In this document: positions 41,771 to 49,802 of the stretch, piece after piece | Position numbering within the stretch: position 1 is the first letter of the stretch | Layout of the letters: the number at the start of each line of letters is the position of its first letter | Source: Brachybacterium sp. FME24 | GTDB lineage: Bacteria; Actinomycetota; Actinomycetes; Actinomycetales; Dermabacteraceae | DNA length: 64,000 nt | Assembly: GCF_014897705.1 (NCBI RefSeq) | Contig: NZ_JABUXV010000005.1 | Span: 124,001-188,000, forward strand | Reading direction: 5' to 3' | The notes under the pieces: generated by a model | The model's database searches: none | The model's input: the letters and a program-made list of their open reading frames with translations, nothing else | What the model was told of the DNA's origin: nothing | Translations under genes and position numbers: made by a program

Positions 41771-43237
41771 ATGGCATACCGCTTCAACCCTCCGCCGAAC
41801 TGGCCGATCGATGACCCGAACTGGAGCCCGCCTCCCGGCTGGCAGCCGGATTCGTCATGGGGCCCCGCTCCCGAAGGATGGAACTTCTGGATCGAGGGCG
41901 ACGCGCCCGCTGCGGCGGAGAGCACCGCACCTGAGGAATCTGCGGCTCCGCAGGAGCCTGACGCGGATGATGGCACCCGACTCGTCCCGACCGATCCGCA
42001 GCAGCCCTCCGACGACGACGCGACCCGGGTCGGCAGGACGGACGAGCAGGGCGCCATGGGTGCTGCCGCTCCCGTCACCGCCGGCGGTGAGGACGTGACC
42101 GAGGGCCGGGCCGACGATTCCACACATGTGGCCGATACCGATGAGCAGAACGAGCCGGCGCAGAGCAGCGGCGAGTCCGCGACCGATGGTGACGTCTCCG
42201 AGGGGACGTCCTCCGAGACCGCCGAGTACCAGGGCCCTGATCTCGAGGCAGGGCTCGCGCAGCAGGCCCCCTACGAGCAGGCTCCCTATGAGACGGTCGA
42301 GCCTGTGCAGTCCGACCCCTACGGCGGCGCGGGCGCCGAGGCGCCCCAGCCGGACGCGGGATACGGAGCTGCGGCTGGTGCTGGTGCCGCAGGCGCTGCG
42401 GGGTACGGTGCCGTGAGCGCCGGCGATCAGGGGTATGGCCAGGCGTCCCCGGCTCCGGGGTACGGCCAGCAGTCTCCGGCTCCGGGGTACGGCCAGGGTT
42501 CGGCGTCCGACTACCCGGCCCCTCCGGGATACGGCCAGGATTCCGCGAACGGGTGGACCGCGACCACGGCCCCGGGCGAGGCCCCGAAGAAGGGCGTGAT
42601 CGCGCGATTCTGGTGGGTCGGCTGCATCGTGCTGTTCCTCGTCGGGGCGCTGGTCATCGCTGTGATCGGTGGCATCCTCCTCTTCGGCGGCAACGACGAG
42701 ACTGCCGGTGGAGAAGGCCAGACCACCACCCAGGAGGAGTCGGCCGACGAGGAGGAGACGACGCAGGAGGAGGAAGCTACCGAAGGAGCCGAGTCCCCCG
42801 ACCCGACCACCGCGCTGCCGACCATCGACCCGTCCGCCGAGGCGAAGGACGTCATCGGCGAGAACGGTGCCGGCACGGTCGCCGTCCACATGGCCTGGGT
42901 TCCTGCCGAGGAGCTGCCCAGCATGTACGGCGGCACCGTCGAGCCCAGTCCGAACGGCGAGTACCTGGTCATGACCGCGGAGATGACGGTCACCGAGGGC
43001 CAGATGGACTTCCCCTCCTTCTACTTCGAGGTCATGACGCCGTACGGCGGCGCGGTCGAGGACGCGACCGAGACCTACGCACTCGCCGATTCAGGGCTCG
43101 ACTACGACTCGTCCTACGAGTTCACGAAGGGCGAGAGTTACACGATCACGAAGCTCTTCGCACCCAAGCGTGCCGCGGGCATGACGCTCCAGTACGACAA
43201 CTACGTCGACGTGTACACCTGGGACGTTCCTGCGTGA
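41771..43237 (+). CDS. Membrane-anchored protein with N-terminal Pro/Trp motif and extracellular beta domain
   Basis: A 488-residue single-pass protein. The first 45 residues carry a Pro/Trp repeat (FNPPPNWPIDDPNW, then PPPGWQPDSSWGPAPEGW). An acidic, disordered stretch (about 45-180) is followed by Tyr-Gly-Gln repeats (PGYGQ about five times, 225-265), one helix (about 275-305), a Glu/Thr-rich linker and an extracellular domain of about 120 residues with AVHMAWVPAEELPS and FYFEVMTPYGGA, like the DUF4352/telokin-like folds. Start ATG has GGAAGGTG upstream. Shares its N-terminal motif with the next gene, which it overlaps (GTGA). Confidence 0.75.
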   Translation: MAYRFNPPPNWPIDDPNWSPPPGWQPDSSWGPAPEGWNFWIEGDAPAAAESTAPEESAAPQEPDADDGTRLVPTDPQQPSDDDATRVGRTDEQGAMGAAAPVTAGGEDVTEGRADDSTHVADTDEQNEPAQSSGESATDGDVSEGTSSETAEYQGPDLEAGLAQQAPYEQAPYETVEPVQSDPYGGAGAEAPQPDAGYGAAAGAGAAGAAGYGAVSAGDQGYGQASPAPGYGQQSPAPGYGQGSASDYPAPPGYGQDSANGWTATTAPGEAPKKGVIARFWWVGCIVLFLVGALVIAVIGGILLFGGNDETAGGEGQTTTQEESADEEETTQEEEATEGAESPDPTTALPTIDPSAEAKDVIGENGAGTVAVHMAWVPAEELPSMYGGTVEPSPNGEYLVMTAEMTVTEGQMDFPSFYFEVMTPYGGAVEDATETYALADSGLDYDSSYEFTKGESYTITKLFAPKRAAGMTLQYDNYVDVYTWDVPA

Positions 43238-43749
43238 CCACGCGTTTCAATCCTCCACCGAACTGGCCGGAGCCACCGCACGACGGCTGGATCCCGCCGG
43301 CGGATCTCCGCCCCCAGTACTCCTGGGGGCCGGTTCCGGCGGGGTGGCGGCTGTGGTTGCCGCAGGAGCCCATCGGTCGCGGTGAAGCGCCGCTGCAGGA
43401 CTCCGAGGGCGTACCCGCCAGCGGTGCTCGCCCGCGCAAGCGGGTGGAGTCGTACCCGGTCGCCGTGCTCAACCCCGGCATGTGGTCCCAGAACCACCTG
43501 GAGGACGAGGACTACGGATTCCCGCCCGCCAAGCCGGTCAAGAACCGCCCGCGGCTGCGACTGGGGATGACGATCACCGTCACCGTGCTCGGCTTCGTCC
43601 TGGCAGCGCTGACCGCCGTGACGTTCGTGCTGCTGGTGGACTTCGCCGTGGAGGACCTCCCCGGCATGCTCTCCGGCTCCGCCGGGTCCGTGCACGGCGT
43701 CCCGACGGCGGGAGCAGCACCCGTGGCGTCCGCGCCGGTTCTTCCATGA
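43234..43749 (+). CDS. Small membrane protein with matching Pro/Trp motif
   Basis: A 171-residue single-pass protein that opens with the same motif as its upstream neighbour (FNPPPNWPEPPHDGW, then PPADLRPQYSWGPVPAGW), has a basic linker and one helix (about residues 111-135), then a short Ala/Pro/Ser tail outside. GTG start overlaps the preceding stop and its stop overlaps the SURF1 start (ATGA), so three genes are tightly coupled. Function unknown; the link to SURF1 suggests respiratory membrane assembly, which is inference. Confidence 0.75.
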   Translation: MTTRFNPPPNWPEPPHDGWIPPADLRPQYSWGPVPAGWRLWLPQEPIGRGEAPLQDSEGVPASGARPRKRVESYPVAVLNPGMWSQNHLEDEDYGFPPAKPVKNRPRLRLGMTITVTVLGFVLAALTAVTFVLLVDFAVEDLPGMLSGSAGSVHGVPTAGAAPVASAPVLP

Positions 43750-44657
43750 CCGCTGGTTCGTCTCGTCGGAGTGCCCTGCTCGGCCGCGACTCGCTTCTGG
43801 GCCTGCTCGGGGTGACGCTGGCCTTCGCCCTCTGCGTCGGACTGGGCTTCTGGCAGTTCGGACGTTTCGAGGACAGGCGGGACTCCGCGGCCGTGATCGA
43901 CGCGAACCACGATGCCCCTCCGGTCGCTCTCTCGGAGGTGCTCCCCTCCCCCGACGCACCCCTCGCCGCCACCGACGACTGGACCCCGGTCGCGCTGGAC
44001 GGCAGGTACTGCACCGATCCGGAGTGCGTGCTGTACGTGCGCAACCGACAGGTCTCCGGCCAGGTCGGCTTCTGGCAGTTGGTGCCCTTCCGAGCCGACG
44101 AGGGCACCACGGTGCTCGTGGTGCGCGGCTGGGTGGGTTCGCAGGGCACGACCTCGGCCCCCGCGGATCCGCCTCCGGTCCCCGAGGGGGAGTTGGCGAT
44201 CACCGTACGGCTGCGTCCTGCCGAGCCGATGCTCGATCGGGAGAACCCGCCCGGTCAGGTCCACTCCGTGAACCCCCCGCAGATCGCTGAGCTGCTGCCC
44301 GAGGACGACTCCGTCCTGGTCGACGGCGCGTACGGTGATCTCGCCGAGGAGGATCCCGCCTCGCCGCGCCCGGCGGCGCTGCCGGAACCGGACACCTCGC
44401 TCGGCCCGCACCTGTCCTACGCTTTCCAGTGGTGGGTCTTCGCGCTGTTCTTCCCGGTCGCCTGGATATATCGCACCCGTCGTACTCTCCAGGACCTCGA
44501 CACGGACGACGACCCGTACCACGACCCGGACGACGAGGAGCGCCGCAGCGCTTCGCATGACACCACCGCACATCGACCGCGCCGGGCAACCCATTCCCGG
44601 CGTCGCAGCCAGGACGAGGAGGAAGAGGATGCCCTCATCGATCACCAGGGCCACTGA
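43746..44657 (+). CDS. SURF1-family cytochrome oxidase assembly protein
   Basis: A 303-residue protein with the SURF1 two-helix layout: N-terminal helix (about 17-37) with GLGFWQFGRFEDRR matching the conserved G-x-W-Q-x-x-R motif, a large external beta domain (WTPVALDGRY, VGFWQLVPFRADEGTTVLVVRGWV), and a C-terminal helix (about 222-242, YAFQWWVFALFFPVAWIY), which is the conserved YA-Q-W helix. A long charged tail of about 55 residues rich in Asp, Glu and Arg is unusual. SURF1 helps insert heme a into cytochrome aa3 oxidase. Confidence 0.88.
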   Translation: MTAGSSRRSALLGRDSLLGLLGVTLAFALCVGLGFWQFGRFEDRRDSAAVIDANHDAPPVALSEVLPSPDAPLAATDDWTPVALDGRYCTDPECVLYVRNRQVSGQVGFWQLVPFRADEGTTVLVVRGWVGSQGTTSAPADPPPVPEGELAITVRLRPAEPMLDRENPPGQVHSVNPPQIAELLPEDDSVLVDGAYGDLAEEDPASPRPAALPEPDTSLGPHLSYAFQWWVFALFFPVAWIYRTRRTLQDLDTDDDPYHDPDDEERRSASHDTTAHRPRRATHSRRRSQDEEEEDALIDHQGH

Positions 44658-45441
44658 CCGCAGCGGGGCCCCCACGTCCCGATTCCTGCCGGGGCCGCGC
44701 CCGCGCCGTATCGCCCACCGCGGGCTCGCGCTCGACGGAGCCGAGAACACGATGCGCGCCTTCGAGGCGGCCATCACCGCCGGGGCGGACATGCTGGAGA
44801 CGGACACCCACGCCACCGTCGACGGGTTGGCTCTCGCCGTGCACGACGAGGACCTGTGGCGTCTCGCCGGCGATCGCCGGCGGATCGGCGAGCTGACGGC
44901 CGCAGAGGCCGGGTCGGTGCGGCTGGCCGGCGATGAGCCCTTGGCGATGCTGGAGGACGTCCTGGACACGTTCCGAGACGTCCCGGTCAACATCGATGTC
45001 AAGGCGCCCTCCGCGATCGGGCCGGCTGTCGCGGCGATCGCCCGTACCCGCAGCGCCGACCGTGTCTGCGTGGGAGGCTTCGACGGCGCCGTCGTGCGCA
45101 AGACGGTCCGGACGGTGCACGCGGCGACCGGCATCCTGCCGGTGCGCAGCGCCTCGCGCGGCGTGATGGCCGCTTTCCTGGCGGCGCGCGCGGTCGAGGC
45201 GCCCGACGCCGCGATCCGCAGGCTCCTCGCCCCCTACGGCGCCCTCCAGGTCCCCGAGAGCTACCAGGGCTACCCGGTCGTCACCGACGCGAACATCGCC
45301 GCGGCGCACCGCGCAGGCTGCGAAGTGCACGTGTGGACTGTCGACAGCCCCCTGACCATGCAGAATCTCCTGGTCAAGGGCGCAGATGGTATCATCACCA
45401 ATCGCGTCGATCTGCTCTCCGAGCTGCTCGACGGCGCATGA
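44629..45441 (+). CDS. Glycerophosphodiester phosphodiesterase
   Basis: A 270-residue GDPD TIM-barrel enzyme. IAHRGLALDGAENTMRAFEAAITAGADMLETDTHATVDG contains the catalytic HRG, the N-T and the E-x-D metal ligands; AVHDEDLWRLAGD supplies the second catalytic His. The C-terminal VHVWTVDSPLTMQNLLVKGADGIITNRVDLL is the family-typical end. It hydrolyses glycerophosphodiesters to glycerol 3-phosphate and an alcohol. The ATG overlaps the last 29 bp of SURF1 with AGGAGGAAGAGG directly before it. Confidence 0.9.
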   Translation: MPSSITRATDRSGAPTSRFLPGPRPRRIAHRGLALDGAENTMRAFEAAITAGADMLETDTHATVDGLALAVHDEDLWRLAGDRRRIGELTAAEAGSVRLAGDEPLAMLEDVLDTFRDVPVNIDVKAPSAIGPAVAAIARTRSADRVCVGGFDGAVVRKTVRTVHAATGILPVRSASRGVMAAFLAARAVEAPDAAIRRLLAPYGALQVPESYQGYPVVTDANIAAAHRAGCEVHVWTVDSPLTMQNLLVKGADGIITNRVDLLSELLDGA

Positions 45442-45492
45442 GAAGACCTCACGCGCTGTCGCGGCCCGCACACGGCGGAGGCGTGAGAGTCC

Positions 45493-45518
45493 GGAACAAA
45501 TCCGGTCCCCCGAGCGTT
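45493..45518 (+). promoter_or_regulatory. SigR/SigH-type promoter of rbpA
   Basis: GGAAC, an 18-nt spacer, then GTT: exact geometry of the GGAAT-N18-GTT promoters used by thiol-oxidative-stress sigma factors (SigR in Streptomyces, SigH in mycobacteria), 70 bp before rbpA, a known member of such regulons. Confidence 0.65.
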
Positions 45519-45537
45519 GCCATCTCATAGACCTCAC

Positions 45538-45555
45538 CGGGCGGGATTCCGCCCG
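45538..45555 (+). terminator. Hairpin in the rbpA leader
   Basis: CGGGCGG and CCGCCCG arms (7 bp) around a GATT loop, 33 bp before the rbpA start. It may end the GDPD transcript or act as a stabilising 5' leader hairpin. Confidence 0.45.
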
Positions 45556-45587
45556 CCCTCTATCCCCTGGCAGGAAGCGAGAACCGT

Positions 45588-45938
45588 ATGAGCAGCCGAA
45601 GCCTGCGAGGCACCCGATTGGGCTCCCTCTCCATGGAGACCGACGAAGGCGTCCTCGCCGCACCCCGTCAAGAGTCCATCTACGACTGCCCCAACGGCCA
45701 CCACATCGTGCTCCCCTTCTCGGTGGAGGCCGATGTCCCGGCCGTGTGGGAGTGCCGTTGCGGCGCGTCCGCGCTGCTGCGCGACCACGAGCGACCGGAG
45801 ATGAAGCCCGGCAAGCCGGTGCGCACCCACTGGGACATGCTCCTGGAGCGTCGCAGCGAGGAGGATCTCCAGGTCCTTCTCGACCAGCGTCTCGCGCTGC
45901 TGCGCGCGGGCAAGCTGCACCAGCGTCGTAACCTCTGA
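45588..45938 (+). CDS. rbpA: RNA polymerase-binding protein RbpA
   Basis: A 116-residue actinobacterial transcription factor that binds sigma and stimulates open-complex formation. The N-terminal tail (RSLRGTRLGSLSMETD) contacts RNA polymerase; the core has CPNGHHIVLPFSVEADVPAVWECRCGASALL with metal-binding-type Cys/His residues; the basic linker and sigma-interaction domain HWDMLLERRSEEDLQVLLDQRLALLR follow. AGGAAG precedes the ATG. Likely induced by oxidative stress through the GGAAC-N18-GTT promoter. Confidence 0.96.
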   Translation: MSSRSLRGTRLGSLSMETDEGVLAAPRQESIYDCPNGHHIVLPFSVEADVPAVWECRCGASALLRDHERPEMKPGKPVRTHWDMLLERRSEEDLQVLLDQRLALLRAGKLHQRRNL

Positions 45939-45950
45939 TCCGACGCGTCC

Positions 45951-46006
45951 ACCGACGAGAACGCCCCCGTCCCGCCGATCGGCGGAGCGGGGGCGTTCTC
46001 GTCGGT
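45951..46006. terminator. Bidirectional terminator between rbpA and fxsA
   Basis: 19-bp perfect arms (45951-45969 and 45988-46006, ACCGACGAGAACGCCCCCG and its complement), with a further 14-bp palindrome CCGCCGATCGGCGG at the apex. It lies between two convergent stops 88 bp apart. Confidence 0.85.
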
Positions 46007-46026
46007 GCGGCAGGTGCCGCCGGTTC

Positions 46027-46584
46027 TCAATCCTGGGACAGGGTGGGAGGAGTCCTGCCCTCGTGCGAGGGCTTCTCGGCCTCCAGGATGATCTCTCCGT
46101 CGATGACTCCGCTGTTCGTACGGCGGTAGAGGACCCGACGGGCACCGGCCGATCCATCGCCCAGCCCCATCGCCTGCACGGACTTGCGCTGCACGGGGGT
46201 CAGCAGCAGGACGAGCCCGAGGAGATCGGTGAGCAGACCCGGGAAGAAGAAGAGCACGGCCGACATCAGCGTGAAGGCGGGACGCGAGAGGTGGTCCTTG
46301 ATGTCTCCGCGACCGCGCATGGCATGGACCAGGGAGCGCAGCCGCACGAAGGACTGCTGTCCGGCGGTGACGACCAGGGCGACGGCGATGATCCAGCCCA
46401 CGACGATGATCAGCACCGACCACCACAGACTGGTGTTGACGCCGATGAGCACGAGGATCGCGAGCTCGAGGAGGCCGAGGACGACGATCGCGAGCGGGAT
46501 CAGCGTGCCCCATCGCGACGGCGACTGTTTCGGTGAGGAGGTGCCCGGGGTGGGGCGCGGGTCGGTGCCCGGTGCTGTGCTCAT
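46027..46584 (-). CDS. fxsA: FxsA family membrane protein
   Basis: A 185-residue membrane protein with an N-terminal hydrophilic Pro/Ser tail, helices at about 28-48, 52-72 and 105-128, and the family pattern LLELAILVLIG near the first helix and LMSAVLFFFPGLLTDLLGLVLLLTPVQR, the hallmark FPG-x-x-TD-x-x-G-x-x-L-L segment. In E. coli FxsA relieves F-plasmid exclusion of phage T7; its role in actinobacteria is not defined. GGAAGGG precedes the ATG. Confidence 0.88.
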   Translation of the reverse strand: MSTAPGTDPRPTPGTSSPKQSPSRWGTLIPLAIVVLGLLELAILVLIGVNTSLWWSVLIIVVGWIIAVALVVTAGQQSFVRLRSLVHAMRGRGDIKDHLSRPAFTLMSAVLFFFPGLLTDLLGLVLLLTPVQRKSVQAMGLGDGSAGARRVLYRRTNSGVIDGEIILEAEKPSHEGRTPPTLSQD

Positions 46585-46621
46585 GCGAGATCCCTTCCTG
46601 TGGCCCTCGAAGGTCGCCAGA

Positions 46622-47377
46622 CTAACGCAGCCGGTCGAGAAGCTGCTGGGTGCGGCGTGAGAGTCCCCAGAGCGTCACCAGCACGAGTGCTTCTCGCACG
46701 ATGCGCGGGGACATCTTGCTGACCCCTTCCGTGCGCTCGTCGAAATCGATCGGTACCTCGGTGATCACGGCACCCTCGTCGCGGGCCCGCCGAGTCATGT
46801 CGACTTGGAAGCAGTACCCCTGCGAGGCGATGTCACCGGTGATCAGTCGACGCAGCAGAGCAGCACGGAAGACCCGGTAGCCCGCCGTCGCATCCTGCAC
46901 CCCGAGCCCCATCAGCGCGCGCACGTAGAGGTTGGCGCCGCGGGAGAGGACCTGACGCGTCACCGGCCAGTCGTGCACACGACCTCCTGGCACCCAGCGA
47001 GAACCGATCGCGAGATCAGCGCCGCGGCGCACGGCCTCCAGCAGCGAGGGCAGCTGCTCGGGGCGATGGGAGGCGTCGGCGTCCATCTCCACCAGCTGCT
47101 CGTAGTCGCGGGCGAGTCCCCACGCGAATCCCGCCAGGTAGGCGGGGCCGAGTCCTTCTTTGCCCGCACGGTGCAGGACATGGACGTTCTGATCGCGCGC
47201 GGCGACCGCCTCTGCCCACTGCCCGGTGCCATCCGGCGAGGAATCGTCGACCACCAGGACATGCGCCGCAGGGACGGCGGTTCGCACCCGGGCAAGCGTG
47301 CCCGGGAGCGCCTCTCGTTCGTCGTAGGTGGGGATCACGACGAGGGTCGGCGGGAGCGGGGCGATGGAGGGATGCAT
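46622..47377 (-). CDS. ppm1: Polyprenol monophosphomannose synthase
   Basis: A 251-residue GT2 dolichol-phosphate-mannose-synthase-like enzyme that makes polyprenyl-phosphomannose for lipoglycan and protein mannosylation. VVIPTYDEREALPGTL opens the GT-A fold; LVVDDSSPDGTGQWA and VEMDADASHRPEQLPSLLEA give the DD and D-x-D metal and nucleotide sites; QVDMTRRARDEGAVITEVPIDFDERTEGVSKM is the conserved C-terminal motif. It starts 2 bp after the lnt stop. In mycobacteria these two activities form a single Ppm1 protein, here separate genes. Confidence 0.93.
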   Translation of the reverse strand: MHPSIAPLPPTLVVIPTYDEREALPGTLARVRTAVPAAHVLVVDDSSPDGTGQWAEAVAARDQNVHVLHRAGKEGLGPAYLAGFAWGLARDYEQLVEMDADASHRPEQLPSLLEAVRRGADLAIGSRWVPGGRVHDWPVTRQVLSRGANLYVRALMGLGVQDATAGYRVFRAALLRRLITGDIASQGYCFQVDMTRRARDEGAVITEVPIDFDERTEGVSKMSPRIVREALVLVTLWGLSRRTQQLLDRLR

Positions 47378-47379
47378 GA

Positions 47380-48993
47380 TCAGTCCGTCTTCCGACGGCG
47401 CGGGGTCGGGGTGAGCGCGCGCCGGCTGCTGGCCAGGGCGGCGAGGAATCCTGCCAGGCCGACGGCGGAGATGCCGAGTGGGATCCACGGTCCCGCGGCG
47501 ACAGCCGGGGTGATCCCGGTGCGCAGCGGCACCTCGGCGAGGACCGAGCCCTGCTCCCAGTGGTCGACGAAGTCGAGCCGGCGACCCTCGGGAGTGAAGA
47601 TCGCCGAATGGCCGACCGTCGAGACGTGCACGACGCTGCGACCCGAGACGACGGCCATGACTCTCGCCTCCGCGAGCTGCTGGATGGCCTCGTCGGAATC
47701 CCCGAACAGCGCATTGTTGGACTGCACCACGATCACCTCGGCGCCGTCCCGGACGACGTCGCCGACGAGATTGTCGTACGCGATCTCGAAGCAGATCAGC
47801 ACGCCGACGGAGTCCTCGCCCTGCCCGAGTGAGTTCATGTCCATCACCCCGACGTCCTCGCCGGGGATCATGTCCCGTGAGATCAGGTCGACCTTGTCGC
47901 TGAGCGCGCCGAAGAAGCCCCGGAACGGGATGAACTCGCCGAAGGGCACCGGGTGCCGCTTCGAATAGACGTATGGGGTGGATCCGTCGGGGGTGTACAG
48001 CACCGACTGGTTCAGTCGCTGGGTCTCCCCCACCGCAATCTGGGTACCGATGAGGATCGGTGCATCAGCGTCCGTGGACGCCGCGGTCAGCTGTTGGGCC
48101 AACCAGGGATCCTGGCGCGGGTCGTAGCCGGTGGAGTCCTCGGGCCAGACGATCAGATCCAGCTGCCGGCCCTCGCTGCTGGCCTGCTCGATCGTGGACC
48201 GGGTGACGTCGAGATGGTTGTCGAACACGCCCTCCGGCATGGTGAGCGCGGCCGGGTCGATCTTCTCCATCGAGCCCTGGATGCCGGCGACGGTCATCGT
48301 CGGGCGATCGGCGGGAGCGCGGTTGACCGGCGAGGGGACGACCACCGTAGCCAGGATCGCGGCGACCGCGACCGCGAGCGGCCAGACGCCGGCGAAGCCG
48401 ATGAGCCCGCGATGACGACGCCCCAGGAGCGAGAGCGCGCCGTGCAGGAGCATCTGGCCCAGCAGCGCGACGACGAAGGCGAGCCCGGCCATCCCGATCC
48501 ACGGGCCGAGGTTCAGCAGCGGAGAGTCTTCCAGGGCGAAGGCGGTCGCACCCCAGGGCAGGCCACCCCAGGGGGCGTGGCTGCGCAGCGTCTCGACCCC
48601 GACCCAGAGCGCCGAGACCACGAGCGTCGAGGTGGGGCACAGGCCGCGGCGGAGCATCACGGTGCGCGCCAGCAGCCCGAACAGGACGATGTACAGCGCC
48701 TCGAAGACGCCCAGCGCGAGCCACGGCAGGGTGCCGGCGTAGGTGTTCGCCCAGGCGGTCAGGGGGATGAAGAACGCCGCGCCCCAGGCCAGCGACACCA
48801 GGATCGACACCCAGACGTTGCGCGCGAGCAGCCCGGCCAGAAGGAGCGCGAGGGAGACCGGCAGCAGCATCCACATCCCGTAGGGCGGGAAGGCGAGGAG
48901 CGCGGTGAACCCGCCGGCGAGGCCGCACAGCAGCGCGAGGGGCCAGGCGGTGGGGTCGAACTCGTCGCGACGCCGCCGGGTGGCCGCCGTCAT
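47380..48993 (-). CDS. lnt: Apolipoprotein N-acyltransferase
   Basis: A 537-residue enzyme adding the third acyl chain to lipoproteins. About six N-terminal helices (residues 18-220) contain the LAFPPYGMWMLLP motif and WVGVETLRSHAPWGGLPWG; the nitrilase-like domain (about 225-480) has the catalytic Glu in LIVWPEDSTGYD, Lys in YVYSKRHPVPFGEFIP and Cys in GVLICFEIAY, followed by VVQSNNALFGDS. A final helix (about 497-520) anchors it. The ATG overlaps the upstream stop. It works with Ppm1 in envelope maturation. Confidence 0.93.
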   Translation of the reverse strand: MTAATRRRRDEFDPTAWPLALLCGLAGGFTALLAFPPYGMWMLLPVSLALLLAGLLARNVWVSILVSLAWGAAFFIPLTAWANTYAGTLPWLALGVFEALYIVLFGLLARTVMLRRGLCPTSTLVVSALWVGVETLRSHAPWGGLPWGATAFALEDSPLLNLGPWIGMAGLAFVVALLGQMLLHGALSLLGRRHRGLIGFAGVWPLAVAVAAILATVVVPSPVNRAPADRPTMTVAGIQGSMEKIDPAALTMPEGVFDNHLDVTRSTIEQASSEGRQLDLIVWPEDSTGYDPRQDPWLAQQLTAASTDADAPILIGTQIAVGETQRLNQSVLYTPDGSTPYVYSKRHPVPFGEFIPFRGFFGALSDKVDLISRDMIPGEDVGVMDMNSLGQGEDSVGVLICFEIAYDNLVGDVVRDGAEVIVVQSNNALFGDSDEAIQQLAEARVMAVVSGRSVVHVSTVGHSAIFTPEGRRLDFVDHWEQGSVLAEVPLRTGITPAVAAGPWIPLGISAVGLAGFLAALASSRRALTPTPRRRKTD

Positions 48994-49802
48994 CCGTGGC
49001 CCCGCCCGAGCCGATCGTGGACGGGCGTCCCGTCGACCACGGTGCGCAGTGCGCGCGGAGTGCCCTGGTCGAGATCGGGCAGCAACGGGGTGCGGGCCCG
49101 CGGATCGGTGGACCAGGAGTCGACGCGTTCTGCGCGGGACTGGACGGTGAGGTCCCAGGGCTCCCACACCACGAACGTCGCCTCGATCCCGGTCTGCAGG
49201 GAACCCGGATGGCGCCTCCCGGCCACGCGCTGGCCTCCGCGGGTGGCGGCGAGGAAGGCGGCGCGATCACTGATGCGCTGGTCGGCTGCGGGTCGGCGGG
49301 TCGCCCCGCGCACCCAGTCCCAGGGATCAGCGCCGGGGTCCTGACCGCCCGAGCCGAAGGCCAGCGGCGTGCCCGCGGCGAGCAGATCGAGGTAATCGGC
49401 GTCCTCGGTGACAGGTGCGAGCACCTGGACTCCCTCTCGCTCCCCGGTGGGCCCGGGCAGACGCAGCACGATGCCGCGAGCGGCAGCGGCCGCATCCTGC
49501 GCGGGGTCGGCCGCGGCGCCGTCGGCAGTGGCGGCCGCATCCACGAATCCAGGGGTGATCAGGCACCCGGTGGCGTCGACGATCTCGGCATCCCCATGGA
49601 TCATGCGAGCGGTGTCCTCGGGGCCGGTCCAGGCGATCAGACCGTCCGCGACCAGCATCGCGGACGCCTCAGGGTCCTGATTGCTGTAGAGCACGATGCC
49701 GGTGTAGAGCACGGGCGAGGTGGGCTGGGCCGGCTGCTGGGCGGTGCGGTCGTTCTCGGTCACGCGTCCCAGGGTCTCGCGCCCGCCTGGGAGAACGCTC
49801 AT
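48990..49802 (-). CDS. Degenerate amidohydrolase-like protein lacking metal ligands
   Basis: A 270-residue protein with the start and end of a YtcJ/imidazolonepropionase-like amidohydrolase but not the middle. LVADGLIAWTGPEDTARMIHGDAEIVDATGCLITPGFVDAAATAD is the usual N-terminal beta-sandwich leading to the PGF-x-D-x-H-x-H site, where both His are absent; then TPLAFGSGGQDPGADPWDWVRGATRRP and SLQTGIEATFVVWEP correspond to the late barrel and closing sandwich. An enzyme of the family has 400-550 residues. Hydrolytic activity is unlikely. It is tightly fitted in the operon (ATGA overlaps at both ends), so it is probably expressed. Confidence 0.7.
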   Translation of the reverse strand: MSVLPGGRETLGRVTENDRTAQQPAQPTSPVLYTGIVLYSNQDPEASAMLVADGLIAWTGPEDTARMIHGDAEIVDATGCLITPGFVDAAATADGAAADPAQDAAAAARGIVLRLPGPTGEREGVQVLAPVTEDADYLDLLAAGTPLAFGSGGQDPGADPWDWVRGATRRPAADQRISDRAAFLAATRGGQRVAGRRHPGSLQTGIEATFVVWEPWDLTVQSRAERVDSWSTDPRARTPLLPDLDQGTPRALRTVVDGTPVHDRLGRGHG

